This document shows, one piece after another, positions 35,101 through 39,837 of a DNA stretch of 64,000 nucleotides. How positions within the stretch are numbered: position 1 is the first letter of the stretch; the number at the start of each line of letters is the position of its first letter. Under the pieces are notes generated by a model. It was not told the DNA's origin, did no database searches, and was given only the letters and a program-made list of their open reading frames with translations. The DNA is taken from positions 91,418 through 155,417 of the IMG/VR virus record IMGVR_UViG_3300037391_000010; one strand, written 5' to 3'. Origin of the DNA: a virus. The position numbers and the translations under genes were made by a program.

Positions 35101-37847
35101 GATTGATCGAGGAAGCTCAAATCGAAGAGATACATCCCGCCGATCTGAAGACAAATCAGGCGACTCTTTCACGGAAAGACCTCCAGTATTTCTTGGACAA
35201 CCCCGAGGAGATCACCAAGCCGCACAGCAACGTCGGACTGAGCGACACGGAGCAGTTGTACCCGCTCGTGTGCCGCACCAGTGAAGGCGATTGGCTGTAC
35301 GATGGTAATCATCGTGCGAATGCCGCCATGAAGCTCGGCATCATGCTCAAGTGCAAGGTTGTAGACCTACGGGATTACGAGGAGCCACAAGGAAAGGTTT
35401 CCAGAAAGCTCGCCGCACGAGGCGAGGTTGGCCCTGTCTATCACGGCACCGACAAGAAGTTCGACAAGTTCGAGCAGAAACCCGGCACCCGATACATTCT
35501 CTTCTCCGAGATTAAGGTACAGGCTGGTGGGTTCTTCTTCACCGATGACCCTGAGGAGGCGAAGGAGTTCGGCTCGAACGTCATGACCTGCTACTTGAAG
35601 ATGAAGAAGCCACTGATTCGGCAAGAAGACCAGTATAACTTGAGCAAAAAGCAAATCGCCGACCTGACTTACATCTGCGAGCCATGCATGAGTGACGGCT
35701 ATTCCGACTTGCAAGGCAATTCCGTCAAGACGATTGAACTTGGAGCCTTTGCCATCGATGTAGACCCAGAAGGCAACTGGCTCAACGAGATTGTGAAGCA
35801 GAACGGGCTCGATTGGAACATCTTGGATAATCAAGAAGCCGTTAATCGCATGAAAGAGCGCGGCTACGACAGCACCATGGTGGATGAGTACAACGGCAAG
35901 TATAGCTATTGCGTGTTCTCGACCGACCAGATCAGGGTCAGTGGCGGCAAGACAGCCTCGGGTTGGAAGGACGAAGGCTTGCTCAACGAAAGCGACATGA
36001 AGAAGTGGAAACAATACTGGGACGGTCAGGGGCACAGTATCCAAGTTGACAAAGCCCACGGCGGGCTGTATCACTGCTGGATCAAGTTCGCAGCCGCCCC
36101 AGCCCGAGCATTGAAGCTCTACCATGTCACGACGGTGCCTATCGCCGAGGACATCAAGGCTCACGGCTTCAAGCCGGTCGATCAGGGTGTGTGGAAGAAC
36201 TATTACGCCCCGCAGGGACGCGACGGCATCTACTTTTACGACGATCTGAAATACTCCGAGGCTTACGCCGCCTACACCGAGGGTCAACTTTACACGCGCA
36301 ACATTCAGCCCGATAGACCTTGGAGTGAAAATAAGAAACACCTACCTCAGATGGCGATTATCGAAGTGCAGGTGCCCGAGGGTGTCGCGATTACCACCGA
36401 CCAGAAAGAGGATGGGTTCTTTGTACCCACCGCTGATCTGGACAAGGTTAAGATCGTCAGCATGAACAAGTACGACTACGTTCCAGCCAACGGTAGAAAG
36501 CCGGGTGAGAAGTTCGGGGCAGCCTTCCCAACCTTCGAGCAGGTCATGGATGAATCTACCTTAAGCATGACTAATGAGTTCATGTTCGGCCCAGATGAGG
36601 AATGCAAAAGATGGTACGACCAAGCGTTGGCGTTCTGGAAATCCCAAAAATTCCCATTGACGATCTATCGTGGCATGGCGGTATTTGAGAAAAGCCACGA
36701 GATCGACTACAACACGTTTGGTTGGTCGTGGTCTTTGGATAAGAAGTTCGCCCAGAATTTCGCCGAGGACAAGTACATCGACTATCCTGATGAACATCAC
36801 ATTGAAGTCTTCGAGGGCAAGGTCACCGCGTTTGCTGTGGACTGGCTCAACACCTTTAGGGCATGGGTCACTATTCCCGAAGAGAAAGAAGTCCGCCTTA
36901 AACCCAAAGCCAAGGTACAGATACCTAGCCTGAAGCGCACGGTGACGGCAGCCGACAAACCTCGCAGCAAGTATGACAAGGTTTGCTACGCTATCGCCAC
37001 GGACGACCAGTTGTGGGGATACTTCGCCGAGTATGTGCAGTGCTCCGACGCTTTTGAGAACCATCCCGAAGCCTCAGGCAGAGTGGTCGATCTGGTCAAA
37101 TCTATCCCGCCATTCGTACCGCCGACAACACGGAAGTGCCTTTATCGCGGGGAAGAAATTCGCATGGGGGATGATCGCCTACCCGCGAAGTGGGAGCCGC
37201 ATCTTCGGGACCTGCTGTCTTGGTCGGCAGCTTACGACACCGCCAAAGGGTTCTCTGGCGGACATCGAGGTATCGTGTGGCAGACCGTGGGCAAAATTCA
37301 GGGGATAGCCCTTGAGGATATCGTTCTCTGGCGCAATCGGACGCATCCAGATGAAAGCAACTATTCGGGTATGCAGTCCGAATGGTTTGTGATGAACACC
37401 TGCAACGCCAAGGAAGCAACCCCACCCAGCGCACAGCCAGCCCGAAGCTATGTGACCGCTGCGGCTGATGGGTTCCTTTACCACGGCATGAGCATGACGG
37501 ATTACAACCGAGCCATGAACGCTGACGGTATTCTACCTGAGCCTAGCTGGTGGGGCACCGCTGAGATTGCCGAGTATTACGCTGAGACCGCTGCCGAAGA
37601 GATTGGACCTGAGGAAGAATACAAAATCATCAAGCTGCCGCTCAGTGCGTTCAATCCATCGCTGTTGGAGGCAGATCAGAACTCGGTTGCCGAGCCTCTG
37701 ACCTATACACTTGGTCGCAGTGAGGATGAGTTGTACGAAGAATGGCAGAACTGCAAGGGCACGTGGGAAGATAGCCTGAGAATTTATGGGAGCGTTGTTT
37801 ACAACGCCCCCATCGAAGTTACCGCACAAACCGTCCCTTCTTCTTAG
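21393..37847 (+). CDS. Giant polyvalent protein, about 20 ART-like domains
   Basis: This single uninterrupted 5,484-aa frame covers a quarter of the window. Domains in order: GNAT; SprT-like zincin; 2H phosphoesterase; two R-S-E ARTs; H-type ART; ART-PolyVal; GNAT; ART-PolyVal; R-S-E ART; H-type ART; GIY-YIG; three H-type ARTs; ParB-like; unassigned domain; four H-type ARTs; GNAT; ART plus SH3-like; Nudix; ParB-like; two H-type ARTs; two R-S-E ARTs; a final H-type ART. Short Ala-rich joints with K-T-A or T-A-A recur between modules. Start at ATG 21393 or 21405; neither has a clear ribosome site. In polyvalent proteins such domains are thought to modify or counter host factors early in infection. 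Domain calls are by motif only; entries below give positions. Confidence 0.9.
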   Translation: MGARMNPLLQMKTAAFSSVREINISEDQGSAEGYTADTSAEQLQNWLDRFGYTNEEFVADLRKKYDSFAVLNNINVYEDSRGKGYGDYLLQEFLREAGDHGAGICLLVADTAEEQAKGFSLVEWYERNDFEQIASVYGGELMILGIMNPKIVAKKAAADIGQMKNIVAEMMSVLTAGLPQPEVKIINQTNRTLGQCRWLWGKKADQTWGDDNTTLEIQKKVLGHEETLRRVIAHELCHHEVALLVAKPKLLEIGYETYKRYQNIFGPDGHGKEWKEVAKRFDAKYGADFVTEKSDKDTVVDEQGKEIFILLNNYVYGRHKQRLGWQWAVGLSRQAMAYLDGIDWTSGEFKLVKTTDAVFTKGRGRIKQYTGWNLPRTPEQEQKLQDLWANAPMAKFGADEDKTAKSGPHKNATSQINLPPEAAAGMMEAAKQIPDEELGKDGREDDPHITVKYGVKPDPDLLSQVVGEQQPFTVTLGKTHVFSVSESSDAQAPIVVQCHAPELEALHNKVAEAIGTRKDDFPYVPHVTLAYVKPDVAAKYEGMDWAEGISFQVDAITLSTKGGGQVRVPFGKPRKSASHKTPPMSDTQYQNPEMGEETNAYADIPERVKGVEDLPSLESLSPDLFKTGAGSVHDLDLQDVVAWGGSLSEAQGDWNKIRAEAAERVKAEGKDWEKMPEAEQEVWLDKIGWEWLGATWEVTMNRLQSLKFPLVVYRGLGSVSLKEINKGQYKEKGTGIYWSYDENNAYVHEELAAGHSHIIMLRGVVSSPKQIDWIRTAYVNLVASDEKEINIWPGEEVQITGYKYKGEKAWKNPPKNLRQVRAAATNFKPMLFDNWCDANPMYQPDDFNEAEYRYDENVAHFSTVDFPITIYRAVQVEQGTQPNLEKAGIYWTWVENSADAYFGSGSIWDQGGPHPKNPQTLILKAKVLRSTDVDWDATLLANMLNEDENEITVEAGAQLQLIGIDYGQGYKKPAQKRVMAYGDESKNLPLRGQKGVGGQDFPLMFDPPLFSDEKEAAGRPKFYHGTAAENLDDILKNGLKASKDMSSNEWGRSVYLACDAYTAKNYEGHQGKGRGNWVILEIDGNKLHEDLLRPDDYDFRDIFESLPEEEKAKCEGNWAWCDWRISLEHSCQVAYMGDVPPDAIKVVPTPKFSAKINPKLKAWFNGSKVVDDKGQPRIVYHGSKSTWISSFDLGMEGTGTAGSTKWGGIWFTSNQGNASWFADPPEEKVEARTDDVTVYGNDPYYAAITDINGEGIFEVGPHPTEEEAERDGIAQAKMYNEHLGEDTNVQAVYLKIVNPYVTDQIPRDKEFKAARDGGHDGIIAKEVTDGVEVSDVFVVFSPNQVKSATRNVGNYDPNNQSIIAGGSTQLLPDEVELVADIAQSGGGKAFPKLEKEPLFPEDKEKTASATPEIKEEANSLRLEVGGQKIGYIGYRVDQVGKKKFAEISGLEVDKAWRRQGWGTKLYEALAAKAKREGISFLTSNLSGMTSSDAEGVWSHLIGKGYNIEEVASEDSETGKPYFKWKVAKQYGPVYHGTYHEWSDKIQNDKYKIGKFFSSDPLVAQAYGSFVHECYLTMNKPFIVDAKGESYSSIPTPEALKRWVASGMDTVDTDNIADYASKHGYDGVIIKNVVELHHQVEADDYIVFKPNQIKVKGVIEPEISPYTANKYHKQELQRRFEKKYPQTASSHTAAGLPSFNAWVKKNGGIAKILDMYDVDTAETYGSGLEEPENQADVKRYEKELHKRALADFQERYEHFIAEYQSWQFPMDVFRCISLPKPDSNAGQQHLFPDTPQAQFQQGLQAIKYNGVGIFWSWDENSAECHWGSGGPNVTLHGIINKDNVDWEGTLYANMFPALGDDEKEVRLIEGTQFELEGIQYDEKSGWSQPPVKTVTAAKAKKRVFYHATSAANINGIAQHGLKPSEKTNWGGMLGDSSLGKTFFAKTPASAMYYAMIIFRDKLEDNGQAHVPICLRVTIPEKVQLDTERAQNVQRGVHLPESEAYAPDEESWVTEGIPPANIQMFWQGKWQPVKSGDWDSMFYYEEGEGVGYVDWEGSPVGDSVPEAMADVESFTMPKKAGVMGQVYLLHFDIDPKEEIPSTREDAKKPFHARHYMGWAENAQERIDQHYKATSGVKLIEAIHAKGISFTVARIWDNVDRDFERRMKNQGGLNRHCPICKKLGLIPASRYRGKALEKQVAPATPEAGLDFVEIEKKAAAGDLANLRNYLTLSRREMGEELARNFSSYWSEFVENEHPELANLIDEDGYTDNFDTVPEDVLSDFLDQYGSRALQDDPAMAPTFLTVDYRRDVKNAWLVHFTDFPDEIAKSGFKYGMDRVETLALTTYFKEDAKKFGGYNFALDAHHRNLESLGSNYGKHCVLFQANGIETWHTGDDFEQIIFWGKDARNIIPIYDSGGYGTWSVGEDKDGNPLFESEDLSQVVEWAITNSAKLLPKAKKPKAQRAVASEMTTLYHRTRPGREGQIDTQGLSHIEGGGELWFTDDPSAYYGDSPNAMYSVEVPKEEAEAAHVGGHDYRFMGRSFAPEQIKKVGAEPWEMRQDEYAGRWNEQETEEQSGVRHQKNQDWEQNSLAALSLGKITPEQAKERGVYEAKSFIPLPQTPLYHVTTAKSQVEANGLKTRRELGQNYGKGLGGGTSMSISFTDDMSIAQGIYDNLLIARKVAAGEMTLDDLISTATKGMGANRPWIDDILKSLGGSNPKDKINVELDAIQRGVAFEHGLGRPPDDEAILPQYRKPGPWRPTPWSQHWKGGDGEEKYTYWERDLTPEEKQERVFEFFKKWSFWREQAGGGLDPLYFMSDPKALGQTPESEITILTFKAVPGAMGTRESALGEWRVYTGAAVQLTGNAAAAKMGMFNPNRANVQYNSEKGTGEWEGWNIDFSADPVKEHMLPASFVRKLKGIEQKFINVADVVETQSEHWTKSERVDEIHTQMETEKWFEAILVDEYEDQQGKYYLEEGHHRTRVAKKMGKTTIPAVIMKLEPRKPHWSLSSGIVRKSSDIAKFAFLIEVPKESRGHFWDEPPAHNLEFWAFRSRPPVLMNEKVYFTFDKMPVAETTCLKIEKPGESLCELSGKYEDHWKLYWEPKQFVKYAGATVTLYHGTCPENATALVEKGWQPNQVSSGANRGQSKYLYLTNMTDNARWFAQEHGCDTLIEVRNIPLSYIALDPEDATQDTVEAELDYNGTGLPGTVVLTQPLGAEHFHVLHGKVGSLNEKRNEKWIYHPDYGAFSQKGSIGPHATLIARTMGEGMASGWKYTEVLRGYAVIDVDQKTVTLATPTKEFIPNDVVDLFKKKYPQYDLSIPAESKAVGVTAAMPKKWYHGTSLKNAEKILKDGYLQPDQETTYDIDIPRDGAVYIADFDIAEQYAIERSGVVLEVAAPDISKLLPDEDDVYELLNDRGGELNAKGSAQAKRVKALWLKQWNDENASYNEPEKFPIYKNFEEAWKAWGEIEFEGSAELAEQMKYLTDYIVKNDPKLARAIIELAGKAAHIGPLKVVRQVKTGAPKSIWYHGSSLKNLQSIMSQGLVPEGKEKVWGDDPDAGLSAPSRQSYGGIYVTQNLMTATGAPNTEDKKARGGVLIVAMELQPNTMYLDEDNVTGVLGAPIKHLSDNTFHVLCYYLAATQEGAAETWQQEIEGMRADYIRKCLTQWESKFAERKIPFHPELKKELEKILPSVWLAGVTRAAGHVKDNYSYIRAWDQVFYGTPKEKQRPDANTVLPDASEGEAAFREAAEKVTRTLRLLARPAEESSKNQIYNMNTSRVNEPIGFSGSNHILALIEVRDRQQPAQMILHWGTIPPDFFTQWNIKFGSKYEVVDARKGQPKARGVAASAKTADDYAADYDQEVFYHATTWKIADLIDKEGLKSSDNQLTQGKKYIWCSIDMAAAKTYGRYFSQDEDNEQFAVVEFIWNYDKSEPDPEHFEEGDTYRRIESDIPRSAITKIYYFAHDQVVKTAAVEDKIKVTTAPDGRITAKHVDGSASGTVEDREGLAKWFDWNTLPRGGAGIYDKAFVLGTVTVKVSCRRTGLGRALIGAVLDAAKAQGAQVCFLLAHSLTGLSAKELSAFYSSLGFQPYVIDPPPRWFDSSTAGIFMKKLAGVAKLAAMNRISQQDAVDRKMFGPVYHGTTEEKQENIGNEGFKVYIGDAGSGDVAHGYEGNQPYHDGIPAPVHHLGYGVYFTTAKAIAKQFAGGTTRGMKTYYLDVPRLETINFGVPKTMMKWWVSQGYDGALAKKDRVAATKQMTEHLKAQFDAVWFKGKGMYKLLDGDQICVFDSSRIYEVDAAMSKPGDIGSKVIRKADGMKGVIKNIRPIPPEVAQQYHGGADKFYEIKWTKGGTDHNVYARDIDFVGAKAQGATASMKTAEGFNDEGFWAGEGNAASGVLPICTTTGRICLAWRSPDVHIGNCWGTIGGAVKPEMSLSESAKAELKEETGFGGGVTMIPAYVFSSGSFSYHNFLGTVGTEFRFAPQSEHHWETTGLEWFTWDEIQQMVKENSSDFHPGLISLFKSDGKKIEQLLGKPKTAAGDDGDMPNMLQVFPERPDVMETFRHMRPFERDRLIEEAQIEEIHPADLKTNQATLSRKDLQYFLDNPEEITKPHSNVGLSDTEQLYPLVCRTSEGDWLYDGNHRANAAMKLGIMLKCKVVDLRDYEEPQGKVSRKLAARGEVGPVYHGTDKKFDKFEQKPGTRYILFSEIKVQAGGFFFTDDPEEAKEFGSNVMTCYLKMKKPLIRQEDQYNLSKKQIADLTYICEPCMSDGYSDLQGNSVKTIELGAFAIDVDPEGNWLNEIVKQNGLDWNILDNQEAVNRMKERGYDSTMVDEYNGKYSYCVFSTDQIRVSGGKTASGWKDEGLLNESDMKKWKQYWDGQGHSIQVDKAHGGLYHCWIKFAAAPARALKLYHVTTVPIAEDIKAHGFKPVDQGVWKNYYAPQGRDGIYFYDDLKYSEAYAAYTEGQLYTRNIQPDRPWSENKKHLPQMAIIEVQVPEGVAITTDQKEDGFFVPTADLDKVKIVSMNKYDYVPANGRKPGEKFGAAFPTFEQVMDESTLSMTNEFMFGPDEECKRWYDQALAFWKSQKFPLTIYRGMAVFEKSHEIDYNTFGWSWSLDKKFAQNFAEDKYIDYPDEHHIEVFEGKVTAFAVDWLNTFRAWVTIPEEKEVRLKPKAKVQIPSLKRTVTAADKPRSKYDKVCYAIATDDQLWGYFAEYVQCSDAFENHPEASGRVVDLVKSIPPFVPPTTRKCLYRGEEIRMGDDRLPAKWEPHLRDLLSWSAAYDTAKGFSGGHRGIVWQTVGKIQGIALEDIVLWRNRTHPDESNYSGMQSEWFVMNTCNAKEATPPSAQPARSYVTAAADGFLYHGMSMTDYNRAMNADGILPEPSWWGTAEIAEYYAETAAEEIGPEEEYKIIKLPLSAFNPSLLEADQNSVAEPLTYTLGRSEDELYEEWQNCKGTWEDSLRIYGSVVYNAPIEVTAQTVPSS
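23121..24345 (+). other. Giant protein block 2: two tandem R-S-E ARTs
   Basis: First ART: R714 in VYRGL, S739 in GIYWS, E786-K-E788 in EKEINI. Second ART: R872 in IYRAV, T892 in GIYWT (replacing Ser), E948-N-E950 in ENEITV. This is the order of the R-S-E (arginine or toxin-type) ADP-ribosyltransferases. The two are clearly homologous (FP..IYR; GIYW; DW.....N; E.EI). Confidence 0.7.
24346..25605 (+). other. Giant protein block 3: H-type ART and ART-PolyVal
   Basis: One ART-like domain begins at FYHGT (Y1023). The next begins with LKAWFNGSKVVDDKGQP and then VYHGS (Y1180), followed by GGIWFTSN. That preamble and motif order fit the family named ART-PolyVal in polyvalent proteins. Confidence 0.65.
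25606..26460 (+). other. Giant protein block 4: second GNAT and ART-PolyVal
   Basis: GNAT-type motif A RRQGWGTKLYEALA begins near residue 1457. Then VYHGT (Y1534) opens an ART with GKFFSSDPLVAQAYG, GYDGVII and YIVFKPNQIK, the typical ending of this family. Confidence 0.65.
26461..27621 (+). other. Giant protein block 5: third R-S-E ART and H-type ART
   Basis: R1773 (VFRCI), S1815 (GIFWS) and E1861-K-E1863 (EKEVRL) define an R-S-E ART. FYHAT (Y1904) begins an H-type ART with GKTFFAKTPASAMYYA. Confidence 0.65.
27622..28019 (+). other. Giant protein block 6: GIY-YIG-like nuclease domain
   Basis: VYLLHFD (Y2085) and HARHYMGWAENAQERIDQH (Y2113) are the two halves of a GIY-YIG-type core with spaced Arg and His. 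A CPICKK zinc-type end follows. The GIY half is degenerate (VYL), as in a common phage/actinobacterial subgroup I recall. Confidence 0.6.
28020..30000 (+). other. Giant protein block 7: three H-type ART-like domains
   Basis: Openings are LVHFTD (H2316), LYHRT (Y2471) and LYHVT (Y2621). The first has a divergent opening. The second is short (WFTDDPSAYYG). The third is long, with an inserted charged region before ITILTFKAV. Confidence 0.55.
30001..30705 (+). other. Giant protein block 8: ParB-like domain and unassigned domain
   Basis: The ParB/sulfiredoxin-like motif EEGHHRTRVAKKMG (H2976) with a beta strand before it defines a ParB-type NTPase or DNA-binding fold. The following domain (about 3010-3105; EFWAFRSRPPVLMNEKVYF) resembles PUA/ASCH-like folds weakly; I leave it unassigned. 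Confidence 0.55.
30706..33293 (+). other. Giant protein block 9: four H-type ARTs
   Basis: Openings LYHGT (Y3115), WYHGT (Y3336), WYHGS (Y3526) and FYHAT (Y3863). Two have long helical inserts before the closing strands. All keep a mid-domain aromatic strand such as YLYLTN, AVYIAD, GIYVTQ or IWCSID. Confidence 0.6.
33294..34500 (+). other. Giant protein block 10: third GNAT, ART, SH3-like segment
   Basis: GNAT motif A RRTGLGRALIGAVLDAA begins at residue 4038. VYHGT (Y4137) opens an ART with GYGVYFTTAKAIAKQF. A KOW/SH3-like stretch (GSKVIRKADGMKGVI) closes the block. Confidence 0.6.
34501..35414 (+). other. Giant protein block 11: Nudix and second ParB-like domain
   Basis: The Nudix box GGAVKPE...AELKEETGF starts at residue 4424; the spacing before the EExG half is one residue longer than classical. 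Nudix enzymes hydrolyse ADP-ribose, NADH and similar compounds. A ParB-like motif YDGNHRANAAMKLG (H4640) follows. Confidence 0.65.
35415..36525 (+). other. Giant protein block 12: two H-type ARTs
   Basis: VYHGT (Y4683) with GGFFFTDDPEEAKEFG and YCVFSTDQIRV is ART-PolyVal-like. LYHVT (Y4910) with DGIYFYDDLKYSEAYA is a second one. A KTAS joint separates them near residue 4857. Confidence 0.6.
36526..37844 (+). other. Giant protein block 13: two R-S-E ARTs and terminal H-type ART
   Basis: R5093 (IYRGM), GWSWS and EKEVRL define one R-S-E ART. R5252 (LYRGE), LLSWSAAYDTAKGF and Q5328-S-E5330 define another with a QxE motif, the form found in Asn- or Arg-modifying toxins. LYHGM (Y5363) opens a last H-type domain running to the stop. 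Confidence 0.65.
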
Positions 37848-38124
37848 CGTCACGCAGGCGCTTCTTTTCCGCACGCTCCTTCATGACCTTCTGCTCGACC
37901 GCCCACAGGAACAATCCCTCCCACGAGAAGTCGTAGGTCTGTCGCGTGCCCTTCAGTCGCACGGTGCCGTGCCAGCCGTTGTCCACATCCACAACGATGC
38001 TGCGAGATACGGGAACACGCCGCGTCTTCCTCTTCTCCTTGTCCACGGTGATGCTACCCCACCCCCGCATCTCGGCGTCCGTCTCGAAACTCAGCCGCGT
38101 CTTCCGTTCGCTAATCTTGGTCAT
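37819..38124 (-). CDS. Hypothetical basic protein
   Basis: This 101-aa Arg/Lys-rich protein starts MTKISERKTRLSFE behind a perfect AAGGAGG. It has a beta-rich centre and a basic helical C-terminus (KERAEKKRLRDAKKK). Its 3' end overlaps the giant gene's end by 29 nt on the opposite strand. Likely nucleic-acid-associated. Confidence 0.55.
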   Translation of the reverse strand: MTKISERKTRLSFETDAEMRGWGSITVDKEKRKTRRVPVSRSIVVDVDNGWHGTVRLKGTRQTYDFSWEGLFLWAVEQKVMKERAEKKRLRDAKKKGRFVR

Positions 38125-38147
38125 GTGACCTCCTTGTCACTGTAACC

Positions 38148-38156
38148 ATTATACCA
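38148..38156 (-). promoter_or_regulatory. Extended -10 promoter
   Basis: TGGTATAAT on the - strand lies 24-30 nt before the start of the 38124 gene, leaving a short leader with the AAGGAGG site. No -35 is evident. Confidence 0.55.
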
Positions 38157-38293
38157 TTCGGGTTTTGGATAAGGGCGTAAAACGTGGCGTTTGATGCACT
38201 TACGGGCGAACAAGTCTCGTGATTTCAACGCGATATTTTTTGCTTGACAAGGATTTCCCACGACTTTCGGGCTCTTTCATAGGGGACAATTTC

Positions 38294-38617
38294 ATGGGCT
38301 TTGCGGAGATTATCAAAGAACACAGCGACAGGCTTAAGGGGCTTCTCGATAAGCTGACCAACGACGCGCACGTGCCAATTGCGATGGCCGTCTTCGCAAC
38401 CACCTCGGCGTATTGTTTCCACACGGGCAAGGACTTGCTTCCCGGCTACGTGAGTTCTCTCTACGCATTCTACGGCTTCCTCGGCGGTCACGCTTTGGTG
38501 TACCAGAAGTGGCCTGATCCATCAACGCCTGCTCCAACGGTGAACGTGGATGTGAGCAACACGAACACCAATGCGGCGACGGCTACCGCTGCGGCTCCCG
38601 ATCCCTCAAAGGGGTAA
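38294..38617 (+). CDS. Holin-like membrane protein
   Basis: This 107-aa protein starts at MGFAEI (ATAGGGGAC site); the earlier in-frame ATG at 38219 lacks one. It has two hydrophobic stretches (about residues 24-40 and 48-68), then a low-complexity Pro/Asn/Thr/Ala tail. Layout and length resemble small phage holins. The function is not proven. Confidence 0.5.
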   Translation: MGFAEIIKEHSDRLKGLLDKLTNDAHVPIAMAVFATTSAYCFHTGKDLLPGYVSSLYAFYGFLGGHALVYQKWPDPSTPAPTVNVDVSNTNTNAATATAAAPDPSKG

Positions 38618-38619
38618 CT

Positions 38620-39285
38620 GTGGGCATTCCATGCTTTCTGTTGACGCCAGTCTCTAAGATTCGTGTCTGGGCTCGCCGCTACAACTCAGGCACGCCGAAC
38701 TGTTGCCCGCTCTATCCGGGCGAATACTCCTACCACACCAATATGAACCTCATCGGCGACTTCGACTTCCCGCATGTCGAGGGTGAGGGTTTGGAGAAGG
38801 ATTGGAACGATTTCGTTGAGACCCTTCGTCCATCAAAAGGCGATCCACTTTGGCCGACTCACTGCAAGTGCGGAGCATTGATAGATGAGATGCCACACGA
38901 ACCGCGTGGTGGGCAGATGTTCGTTCATCGCCTGTACTCGCGGTCTGACGGCGGACCAATTACCACGCTTCACGAAGCCCCTGCGGGTGCTCTCTGGTAC
39001 GCATGGTGGTACAGGATGGATAACGGTAACTTCGGATGGGATTGGGATAATGCCGTAGGCCCGCCTCTCATGTGTATGCTGCCGAACAACAGGGAATGGA
39101 ACATCGATGGACGGGCATCTAACTGCACCATGAAGGAAGATCGGTTGCACCGTTGCTGGGTTCGCCATGGGGAGCCGCCTAATATCCACGTGGATAAGAA
39201 CGGGCATACGTGTCAGGCTGGTGCGGGCTCGATCCTCAGCGGGAACTGGCACGGGTTCCTGCACAACGGACAACTGGTGCCATGA
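38620..39285 (+). CDS. Hypothetical protein, WHGF motif family
   Basis: This 221-aa protein starts at GTG 38620. It has CKCGALIDE in the middle, then WYAWWYRMDNGNFGWDWDNAVG, and ends GNWHGFLHNGQLV. The end motif recurs in the next gene (GHWHGFITNGEV), so the pair are probably relatives. It resembles the small family with a C-terminal WH.F..G.(L/V) tail (DUF6527-like) by memory only. Confidence 0.5.
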   Translation: MGIPCFLLTPVSKIRVWARRYNSGTPNCCPLYPGEYSYHTNMNLIGDFDFPHVEGEGLEKDWNDFVETLRPSKGDPLWPTHCKCGALIDEMPHEPRGGQMFVHRLYSRSDGGPITTLHEAPAGALWYAWWYRMDNGNFGWDWDNAVGPPLMCMLPNNREWNIDGRASNCTMKEDRLHRCWVRHGEPPNIHVDKNGHTCQAGAGSILSGNWHGFLHNGQLVP

Positions 39286-39626
39286 AACTAACAGACCTCA
39301 ATCCACATTGGGTTACGGTTCCTCAGGCTGCTCCCGGGTATCACGGGGATGACTCAAGCTATGTGAAGCTGTACATCGGAATTACTTTCCGCTGCCCGCA
39401 TTGCCCCGTGGGGGATCGCGGCGAGGTCTTTTACATTGGGGTGTTCTTTGCGAATCCGATTGACCCCGATAACTGGCTGCCACGGATAACGCCGCTCGGA
39501 AAGCTGGCAGAGCATGTGTGGAATCGGACGGGGGATACTTTCGAGAACTTGAGCCTGACGCCCTCGGTGGACGCTTCCAAGTACGGACACTGGCATGGGT
39601 TCATTACGAACGGGGAAGTTCGGTAG
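39282..39626 (+). CDS. Hypothetical protein, WHGF motif family
   Basis: This 114-aa protein overlaps the previous stop (ATGA). It has CPHCPVGD near residue 40 and ends LTPSVDASKYGHWHGFITNGEV. It is shorter than its neighbour but shares the tail. It overlaps the convergent gene at 39604 by 23 nt. Confidence 0.5.
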   Translation: MKLTDLNPHWVTVPQAAPGYHGDDSSYVKLYIGITFRCPHCPVGDRGEVFYIGVFFANPIDPDNWLPRITPLGKLAEHVWNRTGDTFENLSLTPSVDASKYGHWHGFITNGEVR

Positions 39627-39837
39627 GCTCTTCGTAGTCCGAGAAGTCGTAGGTCGATTCGTTCAACCGCTTCAAGTCAGCTTCCAGAATAGCCTCTGGC
39701 GTCGTTCCTAGCCTCACTGCGGCAGCTTTAGCCGCCTGTAGGTATCGAGGCTCCCCCGTCACTTTGGCGGCTTCGTCAAGAGAGACGCCTAACCGCTTCG
39801 CCCGCCGTGCCAACACTCGTTCGTAGGCTGTGCTCAT
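39604..39837 (-). CDS. Hypothetical helical protein
   Basis: This 77-aa protein starts at MSTAYERVL, overlapping the upstream stop. It is Ala/Arg-rich and helical (RRAKRLGVSLDEAAKVTGEP), and reads like a small DNA-binding protein. Not recognised. Confidence 0.5.
   Translation of the reverse strand: MSTAYERVLARRAKRLGVSLDEAAKVTGEPRYLQAAKAAAVRLGTTPEAILEADLKRLNESTYDFSDYEEPTELPRS

Noticed and set aside
35367-36341. 324-aa - strand ORF inside the giant gene
   Set aside because: Antisense to the ParB/ART modules of the giant protein.
38244-38249. TTGACA box upstream of the holin-like gene
   Set aside because: No acceptable -10 at 16-18 bp downstream.
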